Below, in pieces: positions 48,792 through 60,598 of a stretch of DNA of 64,000 bases (position 1 is the stretch's first letter; each line of letters begins with the position of its first letter). Position numbers and translations under genes: made by a program. Below the pieces are notes generated by a model. That model worked only from the letters and a program-made list of their open reading frames with translations. It was not told the origin of the DNA and did no database searches. Origin of the DNA: Chinchilla lanigera (lineage: Eukaryota; Chordata; Mammalia; Rodentia; Chinchillidae); assembly GCF_000276665.1 (NCBI RefSeq), contig NW_004955418.1:8869917-8933916 (forward strand). The letters run 5' to 3'.

Positions 48792-50580
48792 TCTCATAGC
48801 ACTGAAGTTACATCCATTCCATACCCAGAGTTCTGTCCAGGTTGTGGTGACTGGGAGTAAGCAACAATGACGCCACCATTGTGTTTAGTATGAAAACTAG
48901 AGATCTTCCGCATCATGCATAGAAATCAGGTTTTATTTTGTTTATAAACGCATTTAGTTTGTAGTGACCATGTTAAGGTATGATGTGGGAGTAAATTCTG
49001 AAGTGTCTGTCAGACTGAAAGCATCATAATTAGTAAAGCCTGCCTGGCTGTTGGAAAGAAAAAGTATGCAACACGTATGACCTTTTGTTATTATTCCAAA
49101 TAGATAGATCTATACTTCAATTCCTGGTTAGTCATCAACATAATATACCTGCTTAAGGGCAAAAAAATACGATGCTTTCTAAATTGTATTTTGAGAGACA
49201 ACATTAAATGAATTTATCTCATCTTATTTCAGCCAACCAAAAAATATTAGCTTATAGTACATTTCAAGCTCTAGGTTTGCTAGTTCAGTCCTGTTCTTTT
49301 AATTCAAAGGATTTTTAAAATCATAAATTCCCTGACCCTTCCCTCAGAGGTGAAGCAGAATTTATTTCTGTCAGATTAATTATTCTAATATGGCAAGAGA
49401 TGGATGTTGAAAAGACAGGAGAGTAAATAATGACGAAAACGCCTCACATAATTTTGTGCTTTAATATTTTAACTGTAAATTCAAAGAAATTCTACCCCGC
49501 ACAGATGGCTTATCCCATAGTATTGACTTTGAGTTTGACAACTTTCCTTTCATCATTTTGTCTCCATTAAAGCTTTTTTCTACTTTAATTTAAAATTAAA
49601 AATTACTTTGTTTTGAAAACTCCAGTGTTCTCAAAAGGCTTTGAAAATCTCAGTAGTTTTCCATTGTTCATAATTTATTGAACTGCAAGGAAATGAGAAA
49701 AAGAAATCTCTCTCATGTGTCTTTAGAAGATTACCTTTCCACTTAAACATTGTTGAAAAATTTATGGCAGTGTTGAATCTATTTATATAACTACATTTAT
49801 TGTCACTCATTACTCAATAGGCCACTTAGACAATATTGTAACAGAATACAGTACAAAGCAAGAGAACAACAAAAAAAACACATGTTGCTTCAACACAAAG
49901 TGTGTATGTATATGTATTTACATGCTTCACATGTACATATTTACATATAGCGCTACGTCTTGTGAACAAATATATGACCTCGTGTATGTACAGTATTTAA
50001 AATGAGAAGTTTAAATATATTTTGATGGATTCTCTTAATGCAGTGAATTTGCATTTTTTACATAGACAACATGAACAGGACACATGCCATCCAAACTCCA
50101 GCCCTAGAGACTTTTGCAGAAATTTCCCTAGTACTCTGAAAGAATTGGAAGCTATTGGGTTACAATTAAATTTAGGTAGAAATTGAAAGATGATATTTCA
50201 GGTTCTCAATATTAGAGTTTGGAGTCTAAATATGATAATGAAACCTTGAATTAGATTTTGTGCTAGATTGGTAGATATATTAGGGAGCAGAAAATCAGGT
50301 TGACATTATATCAAAAACTGCTCTTCTCATCAGAACTGTTTTACCCGACATTGCTCACATTCATCTTGCTCTCCTACTAAGGGAGATCACACCATAGCGT
50401 TCCAATATTTATATTATAATAGGAACATATTTACGGTGAAGGAAAATTCATCCTGAAGTTTAGAAAAGGTGTTCTAGTAAAAGAAGTTAAAATGCTGGAG
50501 TGGTGTCAGTTTTCAGAGCAATGGCATATGATTATATATTAAATTATTTGGAACATAAAATACTAATATTTTTCTTCACA
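48792..50580. other. unassigned AT-rich DNA
   Basis: About 1.8 kb with no recognised gene or repeat family. Confidence 0.45.
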
Positions 50581-50595
50581 AAGTCTTTCTATTTA

Positions 50596-50711
50596 TTTAT
50601 TTATTTTTATTTTTTATTTTTTATTTGGTTTTTCTCCGGTACCGGGAACCGAACTCACGACCTTGCGCTTGCCAGGCAGGCGCTTTGCCACTGAGCTAAA
50701 TCCCCAGCCCC
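50596..50711 (-). mobile_element. young ID-type SINE, antisense
   Basis: The inverted body CTCCGGTACCGGGAACCGAA, CTCACGACCTTGCGCTTGCC to GCTAAATCCCCAGCCCC retains its CpG sites. The tail is T-rich with ATTT units. AAGTCTTTCTATTTA is an exact target duplication at 50581-50595 and 50712-50726. Confidence 0.98.
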
Positions 50712-50726
50712 AAGTCTTTCTATTTA

Positions 50727-51250
50727 ATTTTTGTACTTTGGTATCCTTCACCCCTCTATGTAGATCTCTTTGGTTTTACTGGATCAGGCTATATCTATAT
50801 TTCTTCCAGTTACCAAAACATCTAAGGCAGTATGTGAATTATGAATTCACTTATCAAAATAATGTTGCTGTATAAATTGTGTTTCACAAGCAAACCCTTC
50901 TTAAAAATTATTTGCTTCATAGCAGCTTGAATTCTTTCCACACCATATATCAATAGACAAATGCACCAGTAAGTGTTAGACATCTCTAATAGATTTTTGG
51001 TGTACCCTTGCTTATCTGACCTATCTCAATATGCACTTTTCCTCTCCTTAACTGTATGTATTATTATTATTTTTTATCTCAGATGTTAATGGAATAGCCA
51101 CATGTCAAAACTCTTTTTTAACTGGAAGAGCCACGTGTGTAGCCTTTTTCCTGTGAAGTCTCTTTTATAAAACCAGGTTATTAATGGATGCTCTACCCTT
51201 AGGTGGACTCTACCAGTAGTTATCTTAGCCACTTTAGTATTTTGTATTTT
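50727..51250. other. unassigned DNA
   Basis: Nothing is recognised. Confidence 0.4.
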
Positions 51251-51264
51251 AAAAAATAGGCACA

Positions 51265-51362
51265 GGACCAAGGATACAGTTCAGTGGCACAAGTGCCTGC
51301 CTGGCAAGCACAAGGTCCTGAGTTCGATTCCAGGTACCAAAGAAAAAGAAGAAAATAGAAAA
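51265..51362 (+). mobile_element. ID-type SINE
   Basis: The body starts GGACCAAGGATACAGTTCAG, with B box GAGTTCGATTCC and an AAAGAAGAAAATAGAAA tail. AAAAAATAGGCACA is an exact target duplication at 51251-51264 and 51363-51376. The body is more diverged than the copies at 50596 and 53213. Confidence 0.96.
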
Positions 51363-51376
51363 AAAAAATAGGCACA

Positions 51377-52209
51377 AATGTCCAGCCCTTAGATCTGACA
51401 TCTTCATCAAGACTTGATTTGAGTTGGAACTTGTACGATAATGACTTCTTGTGTTATTTTCACAAGTCAAAGATGTAAATACACTGCTTCTTGCTATGCT
51501 GTAGGTTTCTGAATTCATGGGCATTATTTAAGCTTTCGTGTTCATGGACATCAACTCTTTTTTCTTTTTATATTTTGTAATTCAGTACTAAACAAAATGA
51601 ATGTAGTCAACTTGATTCTTCTGTATCTAAGGTAACAGGGTTTTTCCTATATGACCTGCTTCAAAGTTCGCATGCCATGGCTAACACTTCATCCAAAGCT
51701 GTCATTCTGTAATGTGGATCACCTGCTTTCAGAGTTCTGCTGTCTATTTCTGTAATGCTTGTCTACCACCCCAAGCCAGTGTCACATACTTTAGGATAGG
51801 GAAGCATACTTATTAAGCAACATCAGGGGAAAGATTAGACCACGGGGCAGCAATAAAATCCCTAATTTCTTGGGATATGGCCCAAAATATTTTTTAGTTT
51901 TCACTCATACTAATTATCGATTTTGGAACAGTAGGGGACCTCTGGTTCACTGTAATTACTCATGAAACAGAAAAAGTTAGTTTTTTTCTTATCATATGCT
52001 TCTATAACTACCATAGCTGTAGACAAATGATAAGGAAGATTTTAAACCTGGTTTTACTTGTTATATGAAATGAAAAAAATGATTTCAGTGAAAGACACAT
52101 TGCCATTAATGCCCCTCAAAAGACTTTTTCTCCAATAAAACTTGTTTTGAAAAAAATTGGTAGAGCTTTGACTTGGTAAACAATCAAAAGCTGGTCAACC
52201 CTGCTGTAT
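51377..52209. other. unassigned DNA
   Basis: Nothing is recognised. Confidence 0.4.
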
Positions 52210-52665
52210 CATATATTTTATAGGTACACTTTAGATGTACGTAATGATCACATTTATCATAGGGAATTTGTCCCTCTACATAATATATCTTGGTTCTTTC
52301 TTTCCCTTTCTATCCCCTCCATTCAACTCCTCTTCCCCTCCTTATTTACAGAAGATTAATTTCCATTTTTTTCCCTCCCTTTCTTCTCCCTCCATTCAAC
52401 TCCTCTTCCCCTCCTTATTTACAGATTAATTTCCATTTTTTCCCTCCCTTTCTTCTCCCTCCATTCAACTCCTCTTCCCCTCCTTATTTACAAAAGATGT
52501 GTTTCCACTTTTTCCTCTGTTCTCTATTTTTCTTGCCCTTTCCCCACCCTCATCTCTAGTTCCCCTTTCCATTTGAACATTTTCTTTTTATTTCTTAACA
52601 TCTATTACACATTGTAGTCCTTATTTACACTTTCAGCTTCTCACACCAGAGAAACAATGTGGTAT
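52210..52665 (-). mobile_element. L1 3' UTR with expanded tandem repeat, antisense
   Basis: TAGGTACACTTTAGATGTAC, GTAATGATCACATTTATCAT and AGGGAATTTGTCC match the start of the 36170 element. The pyrimidine tract then holds three copies of a unit beginning CCATTCAACTCCTCTTCCCC at 52319, 52392 and 52461 (period 73 then 69). The end, TCTATTACACATTGTAG then TTACACTTTCAGCTTCTCAC, matches 36460-36510. Frames of 64 and 89 codons across it are repeat translation. Confidence 0.85.
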
Positions 52666-52755
52666 CTTTTTTTTTTTGAAATTTAATTTACCAGTACACT
52701 TAGGATAGACATGATGGACATTCATAATAGGGATTTTGTACCTGGATTTGTTTTT
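52666..52755 (-). mobile_element. second L1 3' UTR start, antisense
   Basis: Directly after the previous element, a T10 run is followed by GAAATTTAATTTACCAGTAC, ACTTAGGATAGACATGATGG and AATAGGGATTTTGTACC. This repeats the 3'-terminal part of the same L1 subfamily (compare 36195-36265). Only about 90 bases are recognisable. Confidence 0.65.
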
Positions 52756-53198
52756 AAACTTAGACTTGAAGGTGACACTCTTTGCTTCTACTAACATAGT
52801 TTTGTGCAAGGTAATTTAGAACCTAACTTTCTAATATTTCATCAAATCGCAGTTCTTTTGTCAATGTTCCCAATTATCTTTTTTTTTTAACTTACAATAG
52901 GAGAACTTCTCTAGTATTGTTTTTGTAATATTTAGTACTATTGTTTATAATACATCAGAGTAATTTAACTGCAATATTTCATTATTGTTAGCACTATTTT
53001 TAAAACCTGTAGATAAGGCGTAAAAGGATAAACAAACAATCAAATGTACAGGTATAAACAAAGTTAAATTAATTGTACAAAGTTGACTGATGCTTTAGTG
53101 ATTGTTTATTTACTCAAGGATGGATAGTAGCACTTGCACAGTTCTGTAGCAGAAATCTATCACAACTGATGAGCAGCAAAAATTTTACTCCATTATGT
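52756..53198. other. unassigned AT-rich DNA
   Basis: Nothing is recognised. Confidence 0.4.
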
Positions 53199-53212
53199 TG
53201 CTTCCATTATTT

Positions 53213-53325
53213 TTTGTTTGTTTGTTTGTTTGTTTTGTTTTGTTTTTCTCCGGTACCGGGAACCGAACTCACGACCTTTCACTTGCCAGGCAGGCGCTTT
53301 TGCCGCTGAGCTAAATCCCCAGCCC
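53213..53325 (-). mobile_element. young ID-type SINE, antisense
   Basis: The inverted body CTCCGGTACCGGGAACCGAA, CTCACGACCTTTCACTTGCC to GCTAAATCCCCAGCCC is near-identical to the copy at 50596. It has a long (TTTG)n tail on the left. TGCTTCCATTATTT is an exact target duplication at 53199-53212 and 53326-53339. Confidence 0.98.
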
Positions 53326-53339
53326 TGCTTCCATTATTT

Positions 53340-55474
53340 AATATCCAGAGTATCTTAACATTCGAGTTTTTCTCAGAAGAGTTAAAAATACTTACTTACT
53401 AGGTGTTTTCCTAAAGTTTATTTGGAAAATTGATTCAATGAAATAAAAAAAACTATTTTATTGAATATTCTTTTGAATATAAATTTGGAGCCAATTGTTT
53501 GTCTAATTTCTTTTTCCTAATCTTTAGGAAAGATAATAGTAGTAACAAGGGTGAAGGGGCAGAAGAGAGCAAGGGAAATTAAAAGGGCTAAGGTGATATG
53601 CAGGAGTAACAGTTTCAAAGAAGAATACATTTATGTATTCAAAATTGCAAACTTATACATAGGAAAAATACTAATTCAAATTGAAAGTATCTGAGTTTTT
53701 TTACAAAATATTATGCCATGATGGGACATTAGTCTAAAATCTAATAGCCTGTATTATTTTTAAATGAAAAAATTCATTGTAGAATAAACAGCAGGTATTG
53801 AAAACACTTAGAATTCTATTTTGTAATTTGTCAACAAGAAAGTAATTATTACAATATTACAAAATTTGCTAAATACCACCTGCTTGCAGTTTTGTGCTTA
53901 AAATGGACTTCTGAATGTGTACTGGTTTACTAATGTGTCAAGACAAGTTATGTTAAGATAGATAGATATAGATATGTAAATGTACACAGCATATACATAT
54001 AGCAGGGTATGTGAGAATGAGATAGAATTAGTTGATATTATAAATTTCAGTGTGTTTATTTGTATTTAACACACTAGTTGTATTTAGTACCTGTAGACTG
54101 AAATTTAAAGTACAATTTTCCAAAAAATTTCCCATTTTTTAGTTCAGTACATAATAATGGAAAGATTCTTAGAAAATTTCACTTTCATAATTTTGTTTCT
54201 TATAACCAAACTTTTGTTTTAATACAGTTAAAAAATACATGTCTACACAATTAATTTGTGACATTTCTTAAGATCATTTCACAGTACACAAATATTCGTT
54301 CAGACACAGTTCCTTGCAATCAAATATTACAGTATTATACCAAAGGTGACTAAAAATCAATATTCAAGATATTAATCATATTGTAGTAAGTCACAATAAA
54401 TTCACCAGTCTCTTGGAGTGTAACAAAGCAACAAACCTTAATTTATTAATATGTTGAAAATTGTTTTTGTCCCCGTACCACTATGATGCTTCATTCTGTT
54501 GTCAAAGTTTTAGTAGTTTTGATGAAGAAATTTCTCAAGAGTAGTTGGAACAGTTATGTAGTCATTACCTTTGCTTTGAATTCAGTCCAGTTCAATAAAT
54601 ACTTTTAACTACAAGTATGTATAACACTAAATGTTTTCTTCCTCCGTTCTAAAACTAGACCTTTAGACTAGAGAAAACTTGACCCATGATTTGTGTCCAT
54701 AGTGTTAGAAGGAGATCTATAATCAGTAGGTTGGATTTCTCCAACAGAAATATGTTTAAGTAAAAAGAATATTGTTACCTTTCATTAATGTTAACCAGGA
54801 TTTTATTACTTGACACAATAAATATCAAAATAAAATACAATAAAATAAATGCTAAGTACTTTCTTGTCTACATAATATTGTGTCTGAAAGACTCCAGGAA
54901 ACCAGCAGCTGAAAAATTCCCTTTAATCATAATATATGGTTAAAATTTAACAAAAGAAATAAAAATAGCATTAAAGTGTTATATATTGACAACTAATTGT
55001 AGAGATTTTATTGTTTCTGACTGCAAAGATTTTAAGCTTTCTTGCATTTCAAAGTCAACTGTGTTTTTGCAAAATTCTTAGGGCAAATTTTTCATAGTAA
55101 AACTCTTAAAACTAACATAAGTTGTAGTATTTAAAGGTTTATGTCTTTTTATTAACATACAAATGATATATTTTTACCTCATTTTGGATCTACCTTCAAC
55201 ATTTACTGTAGTTTTGGAAGAGGTAGTTCTAAAACCAAAGTAAGAATTTGATTTATGTATATATTCCAAACATACTGAATTTCAGAACTATAAAACAAGA
55301 GCTATAGCTGTGTTTCATCCGTTTCACTGCGATAATAATTAAAGATAGTATCTTAGTAAACAAAGAATAAAACAAAGAGTACAATAAAATTTTTCATGGT
55401 TTATTCAAATTTTAGAAGGGCAAATTAGGGTTTCTAAACTGATAATGTTTCTTTCTTTAAGATGAACTTTTAGT
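53340..55474. other. unassigned AT-rich DNA
   Basis: About 2.1 kb with no gene or recognised repeat; a small GATA-rich patch lies at 53958-53976. Confidence 0.45.
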
Positions 55475-58075
55475 TCTTTCATTTTTTATTTTAAAGAGAA
55501 TAAAATAAAATGAAAAACATTAGAAATGACACAGAATTTCAAAACAAAGATAATATGAATGAAACAATGGTTGATATATTGCATATAGTTGTATCTATAG
55601 TAGTTCTTTAGATTACCAGATATAACTACACAAAACTGGTTGAAAAAATTAAGCATTAACTGTTCCTTTAATAAACCAAAAGAAATTAGTAGTGCAAATA
55701 TCTTAGCTGTCTTGTGTGTGTGTATAGATATTTTTTCCATTTCTTCTTTTTTTTTTCATTTCTATCATCCCAATTAGTCTTTCCTTTTGAGCAGTTTCTT
55801 TCCCTTTCACAATATTTATTGTGCCTTTCAGTTTTATTCACTCTTTCAGGTTCTTACACTAAGGAGACCATACGATGTTTATACATGCAGGTCTGATTTA
55901 TTTCACTTATGAGTATGGTCTATGGTTCCATCCATTTACCTATAAAAGCCTTTAGTTTAACAATCTTTATAGCTGAGTAATGCCCCATTGTATAAAAATA
56001 CTACATCTTTTTTTCTCTATTCCTCAGTTGATAGGCATTTGGGTTGTTTTCAAGAATTAGCTGTTACAAATTGCACTGCTATAAGCATGGATATGCATAT
56101 ATCATTGTGGAATGATGTTTTCAGTTCTTTTGGAAAAGTACCCAGAAGGGGAGTAGCTGGGTTGAATAGGACTTCTAATTCTAGATTTTTGAAGAATCTC
56201 CACGCTGATTTCTACAGTGGTTGTACCAGTCTACACTCTTACCAACAGTGGAAAAGGGTTTCTTTTCCCCACAACCCCTCCAATATTTCTTATTGCTTGA
56301 TTTCTTGAAGATAGCCATTTTTTCCTGGGGTAAGATGGAATCACAGTGTTGTTTTAATTTGCATTTCTAAAGTGACTAGTGATGTTGAACATTTTTTCAT
56401 ATATTTATTTGCCATTTATATTTCTTCATCTGAAAATTGTGTATTTATCTCAGGTGTCCATTTTTGGACTGGGTCTTTGAATATGGAGGGTCTGATTTTT
56501 TAAAATGTTTTATATATTCTAGATAGAAGCCCTTTGTCAGAGGAACAGTTGGCTAAAATTTGTTCCCAATTAATGAGTTTTCTTTTTACTCTGTTGGTGA
56601 TTTCTTTTGATATGCAAGAACTTTTCAATAAGATGAGATCCCAGTTGTTGATTCTTTGAAGTATTTCTCATGCAGTTTGGTTTTTGCTCATGAACTCTCT
56701 GCTTAACCCTATGTCTTCCAGATTTTTGCCTACTTTCTCTTCCAGTAGATTTAGTGTTTCTGTTTAAATATTTAGATCCCTGATCCATTTTTACTTTAGT
56801 TTAGTGAATGGCGATAGACATGTGTCTAGTTTTCGTCTTCAGCATGTGAAAAGCCAGTTTTTCCAAAAAAGAGACTATCTTTCTTTCAGTGAACATGTTT
56901 GGCTCTTTGTCAAATATAATGTGACTGAGCGTGTTTGTGATTTTGCCTGCATCTTATAGTCTGTCCCATTCATCTGCAGGTCTGTTCTTTTGCCAGTACA
57001 CTGCTGATTTTAGTCCAGTAGCTTTGTAGTATACTTTTAAATCAGAGATTGTGAGGCCTCCTGCCTTGCCTTTGCTGCCCAGGATTCCTTTTGTATTCTA
57101 GGTCTGTTCTTGCTCCAGATAAATTTTAGGAATGTTTTCTCTAGATCTGTGAGGCATAGATATTTTGATTGGGATTGCACTGAATTTGCATAACAATTAT
57201 TTTTTATCTTTTTGAGACAGGGTCTCATTATGCAGTTTAAACTGGTCTTGAACTAACTTTGTAGCACAAGCTGGCCTTGAATTCACAAAGATCCTCCTAC
57301 CTCTGCATCCCCATTGTTGGGATTATAGGCATGTGCCACCACAACTGGCTTTTATAACAATTTTGGCAGTATAGCCATTTTCACAATGTTGGTTCTTCCT
57401 ACCCATGAGCAAGGAATGCCTTTCCATTTTCTGAAATTCTCTTCGATATCTTTTCTCAGAGTACCATAATTTTCACTGCATAGATCTTTTACTTCTTTTG
57501 TGAAATTGATTCTTAAGTATTTCAATTTTTTGGATGCTGTTTGTGAAAGGTATGATTTCCCTCAGTTCTCTCTCAGTGTGTTTGTTGTTTGTGTGGGTAT
57601 GGGAATGATATTGATTTTGGAGTGTTGAGTTTGTATCCAGCTATGCTACTGAATTTGTTTATTAATTCTAGAAGTCATTTGGAGGAGTTTTGGCAGTCTT
57701 CCATGTAAAGCATCGTATCATCTGTGACTAATGATGATTTTAGTTCTTTTCCTATTCTTATTCCGTGTATTTCTCTTTCTTGTCTAGTTGCTCTAGGTAA
57801 TACTTCCAGACCTATGCTAAATAAGAGTATTGATAGTGGACATCTCCGTCTTTTTCCTGATTTTAGAGTGAAAGCTTTCAGGTTTTGTCCATTTAGTATG
57901 ATGTTGGCTGTTGGCTTGTCATTGATGGCTTTTATCAGATTGAGGTAAGGACCATCTATTCCGATTTTCTATAGGGTTTTATCATGAATTAGTGTTGGAC
58001 TTTATCAAAAGCTTTTTCTGCATCTATTGAGATGATCATATGTGATATATATTTCTTGTCATTTAATTAGAGAGA
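55475..58075 (-). mobile_element. L1 3' part (ORF2 C-terminal half and 3' UTR), antisense
   Basis: This is the largest L1 block here. The 3' UTR lies at 55475-55860. ORF2 then runs antisense from TTCACTTATGAGTATGGTCT through AGTAGCTGGGTTGAATAGGA, AAGAATCTCCACGCTGATTT, TTCCCAATTAATGAGTTTTC, TGTGAGGCCTCCTGCCTTGC and TTGGCAGTATAGCCATTTTC to TCTATTGAGATGATCATATG. A B1 is inserted at 57199-57353. Minus frames of 72 (56570-56788) and 63 codons (57037-57228) read in the ORF2 direction (the second contains YLCLTDLEKTFLKFIW) and are remnants. Plus frames of 106 and 74 codons are antisense artefacts. Confidence 0.9.
57199..57353 (-). mobile_element. B1-like SINE nested in L1, antisense
   Basis: TTTTTGAGACAGGGTCTCAT, TATGCAGTTTAAACTGGTCT, AGCTGGCCTTGAATTCACAA and GGCATGTGCCACCACAACTG form a reverse-strand B1 of about 155 bp. 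ATAACAATT at 57190-57198 and 57354-57362 is a 9-base target duplication made of L1 sequence. Confidence 0.93.
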
Positions 58076-58759
58076 GATCAGACTCATTTTCTGTTAACAA
58101 ATGTCAAAGGGTTTGTATTGAAAATGAAGCAGTGAATAGATTTCAACTAGCTAACAGTGAAGGCAGTGATAGTCTATTTTATAAACATTCTTTGCTATTA
58201 GGCTGCCATTGGCACTTTAAAAAACATGGACTAGTATTTTCAGAATTGGGTTAATGAAGACCACAGTGAAATTAAGCAATATCGCAATCTTATTTAAACA
58301 TTAGTCATGATTATAACTAAAAGGATAGATAATGAAAAGGATAAAACATCCAGTAGTGTCTTTTGCCATAACATGTAAGAATTCAAGTATGAAGAATAAA
58401 TTAATATATCCTATATATCATTCATCCTATTCATAAAAATGAGTTTTGAGGCTTGTTTGTTTTTACATGTGTTAAAAATAAGGTGAAATTTCATTTTTTT
58501 CTTTGGCATCAGTGTATATTTCAATACAAAATATTGATGTATGTTCTTTTGTATGTACATTCTGGAAAATTTCATACAAGTATAAAACATTTTGAGGTTG
58601 TTAATTGGATTACTGAGTTAATATCTGTGAAACACTTAGTAAAATTCAAGGCACATTAGAAGCCCAACATAACCAATAAATCAAAATAAAGTGAGTAAAA
58701 TACATTTACCTGAGACGTGAATGAGTGGACAAAATTGTATAGAATGGAAATATGATCAG
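58076..58759. other. unassigned AT-rich DNA
   Basis: Nothing is recognised. Confidence 0.4.
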
Positions 58760-59134
58760 TGTAATGGTTGATACATTTTGTCACCTTTTGAATTGAGAAG
58801 TTTAGGGGCTTAATTAAGTGATTCAGCAGAGCGCAAGGGTCCTCACTTTGTAAACATCCTCAGCCTGTACAAGGGAAAGGCACAGAGATCATGTGGGCAG
58901 GGAACCTTCTTAGAGTATAAGGGAGGGAAAAAGAGCTTGCTGTCTCCTCCCCAATTTTTGCTCTTGCTACTTCTGCTGTCTTCTGCCACCTTGAACCTGT
59001 GCCATCCAACCCTGCCTTGGAGCCAGCTAATTATGGACTGAAACCTCTAAAAACTATGAATTAAATAAACCTTTCCTTCCTTACTTCTGGGTGTCAGGTA
59101 TTCTGCCCCAGCAATTAGGGAAAAGTAACTATCA
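58760..59134 (+). mobile_element. MaLR (MT/ORR1-like) 5' LTR, sense
   Basis: It starts TGTAATGGTTGATACATTTT. It carries the typical TTGCTCTTGCTACTTCTGCT, CAACCCTGCCTTGGAGCCAG and GAATTAAATAAACCTTTCCT (polyadenylation signal at about 59061-59066) and ends GGAAAAGTAACTATCA. Together with the related LTR at 60599-61000, it bounds an internal region. Confidence 0.8.
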
Positions 59135-60598
59135 TAGAGTATGATACCAGAGAAATGAGGTAATTGCTGTGACTACACCTGACCATGTAGTTCAAGAGCC
59201 TTTGGAAAGAACTTGTGGGAAGAATTTGGAAAGGTTTGGAGGTGCTGCCTTAAAGAGTAGCACTGGATGCCTTAGGCTGTTCTCTGTGAGAGATTCTGGT
59301 CAGAGCTCAGAAGACCAGAGGGCTGACAGAAATCCTGCCAGTAAAGACAAGATTAGGGAGCTTTCTGCTGGGTAGAAGGACTGCATTGGCTGTTGGACTC
59401 CACTTGATGTGTGTTATGGCTTGGAAAAAAGTTTGCATCTTGCTAATTTCCAAAGACTTTGCCTGATACTAAGGTTAAGGGTGGCAGACTAATTAATCTG
59501 GCAGAACAAACTTCAAGGCAGGTGAATATTGAGGCAGTGGTATGCCTATTGATTCGGACACTTACCCAGATTTATGTTGAGAATCAAGAGCAAAGAGCTG
59601 AGCAGGATGATTTAAAATGCTGTGAGTTTTTCAAAATAAGCTCCAATACGGCTGTGTACTACAAAGATTGAGCTGAGGAAATCTCTATGGCTGAGGAGGA
59701 ACAGGAAAATAGAAAAAATAGCCTGAGTGCATCACAGGAAGTAGCAAGTCTCCACCCTTTGCAGCCTCAAAACCACAAAAGTGAAAGACTTCGCTTTAAG
59801 GAGAAAGCTGCATAGTACCGTGCTCTAGAATGGTGGCAGAATAGAAAATTTGTTCTTCACAATTGGGTTCAGAGTGTTCAGTGATCAGGCACTTGACCCC
59901 TACAGCCAAGAGAGAGGAAAGCCTGGCTACTGCTCTAGCTGGCAGCAGATCTTAGCATCATCCATGTGGTGCTGGTTTTAGGTGCATGCACAACCTAAGA
60001 GTTATGGAGTTGAGATGGCTTCCATTATATTTTGAGAAGGTGTCAGAGGTCAGGGAGTGTGCCCCTGAGAGGGCAGTGCATGAAGCTCTTTATGTGAAGG
60101 GAAAAGTGCAGTGGAGACCCCAGAAGTTTGGAAATGCCAGGAATGCCAGGAATGTAGATCATCTAAGAAAACCTGCCAGGAAGGAGCAAATCAAACCCAA
60201 GAGAGAAGCTGTGGAAGCTGTAACAACCTGTTCCATAGGGGTGGGACCACACAAGCTCTTTGGAGCTCACAATTTGCTACAGATTGCCTCAGATGGCGCA
60301 CATGGAACTACAAGACTTAATGTTTACCCTGATGGATTTTTTAACTACTTTGGTTCCATTCCTTTATATCCCCCACTTATAACTTTTGGAATGGAGATGT
60401 CTGTCTTGTGTCATTGAATGTTGGATGTGTTTAACTTTCTTTCATTTGTGAAGGGGCTCAAAGTTAAGAGTTGGCCTTGAATCTTAGAAGAAACTTTACT
60501 TGGACTGACCAGCAATGCTGAAACAGAACTTTACATATGGACTAAGGGACTTTTGTATAAGGGAATGTACCTGAGTTTTTGGGGGCCCCAGGAAGAAT
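59135..60598 (+). mobile_element. MaLR internal region, sense
   Basis: About 1.46 kb between two same-sense LTRs. This is close to the length of the candidate internal region at 26175-27639. It starts at the expected primer-site position and ends with GGGCCCCAGGAAGAA just before the second LTR. A 143-codon frame at 59986-60417 and smaller frames at 59169 and 59459 are present, but I recognise no gag, pol or env domain. MaLR elements are non-autonomous and normally lack pol and env, so this fits. Confidence 0.7.

Noticed and set aside
50640..50710. tRNA gene
   Set aside because: A and B boxes are present, but the body is an ID-type SINE with an A-rich tail and target duplications; the same applies to the other copies.
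52319..52530. CRISPR-like array
   Set aside because: Repeats are directly tandem without distinct spacers, lie in an L1 3' UTR, and the genome is mammalian.
55988..56308. 106-codon plus-strand frame
   Set aside because: It is the antisense reading of L1 ORF2.
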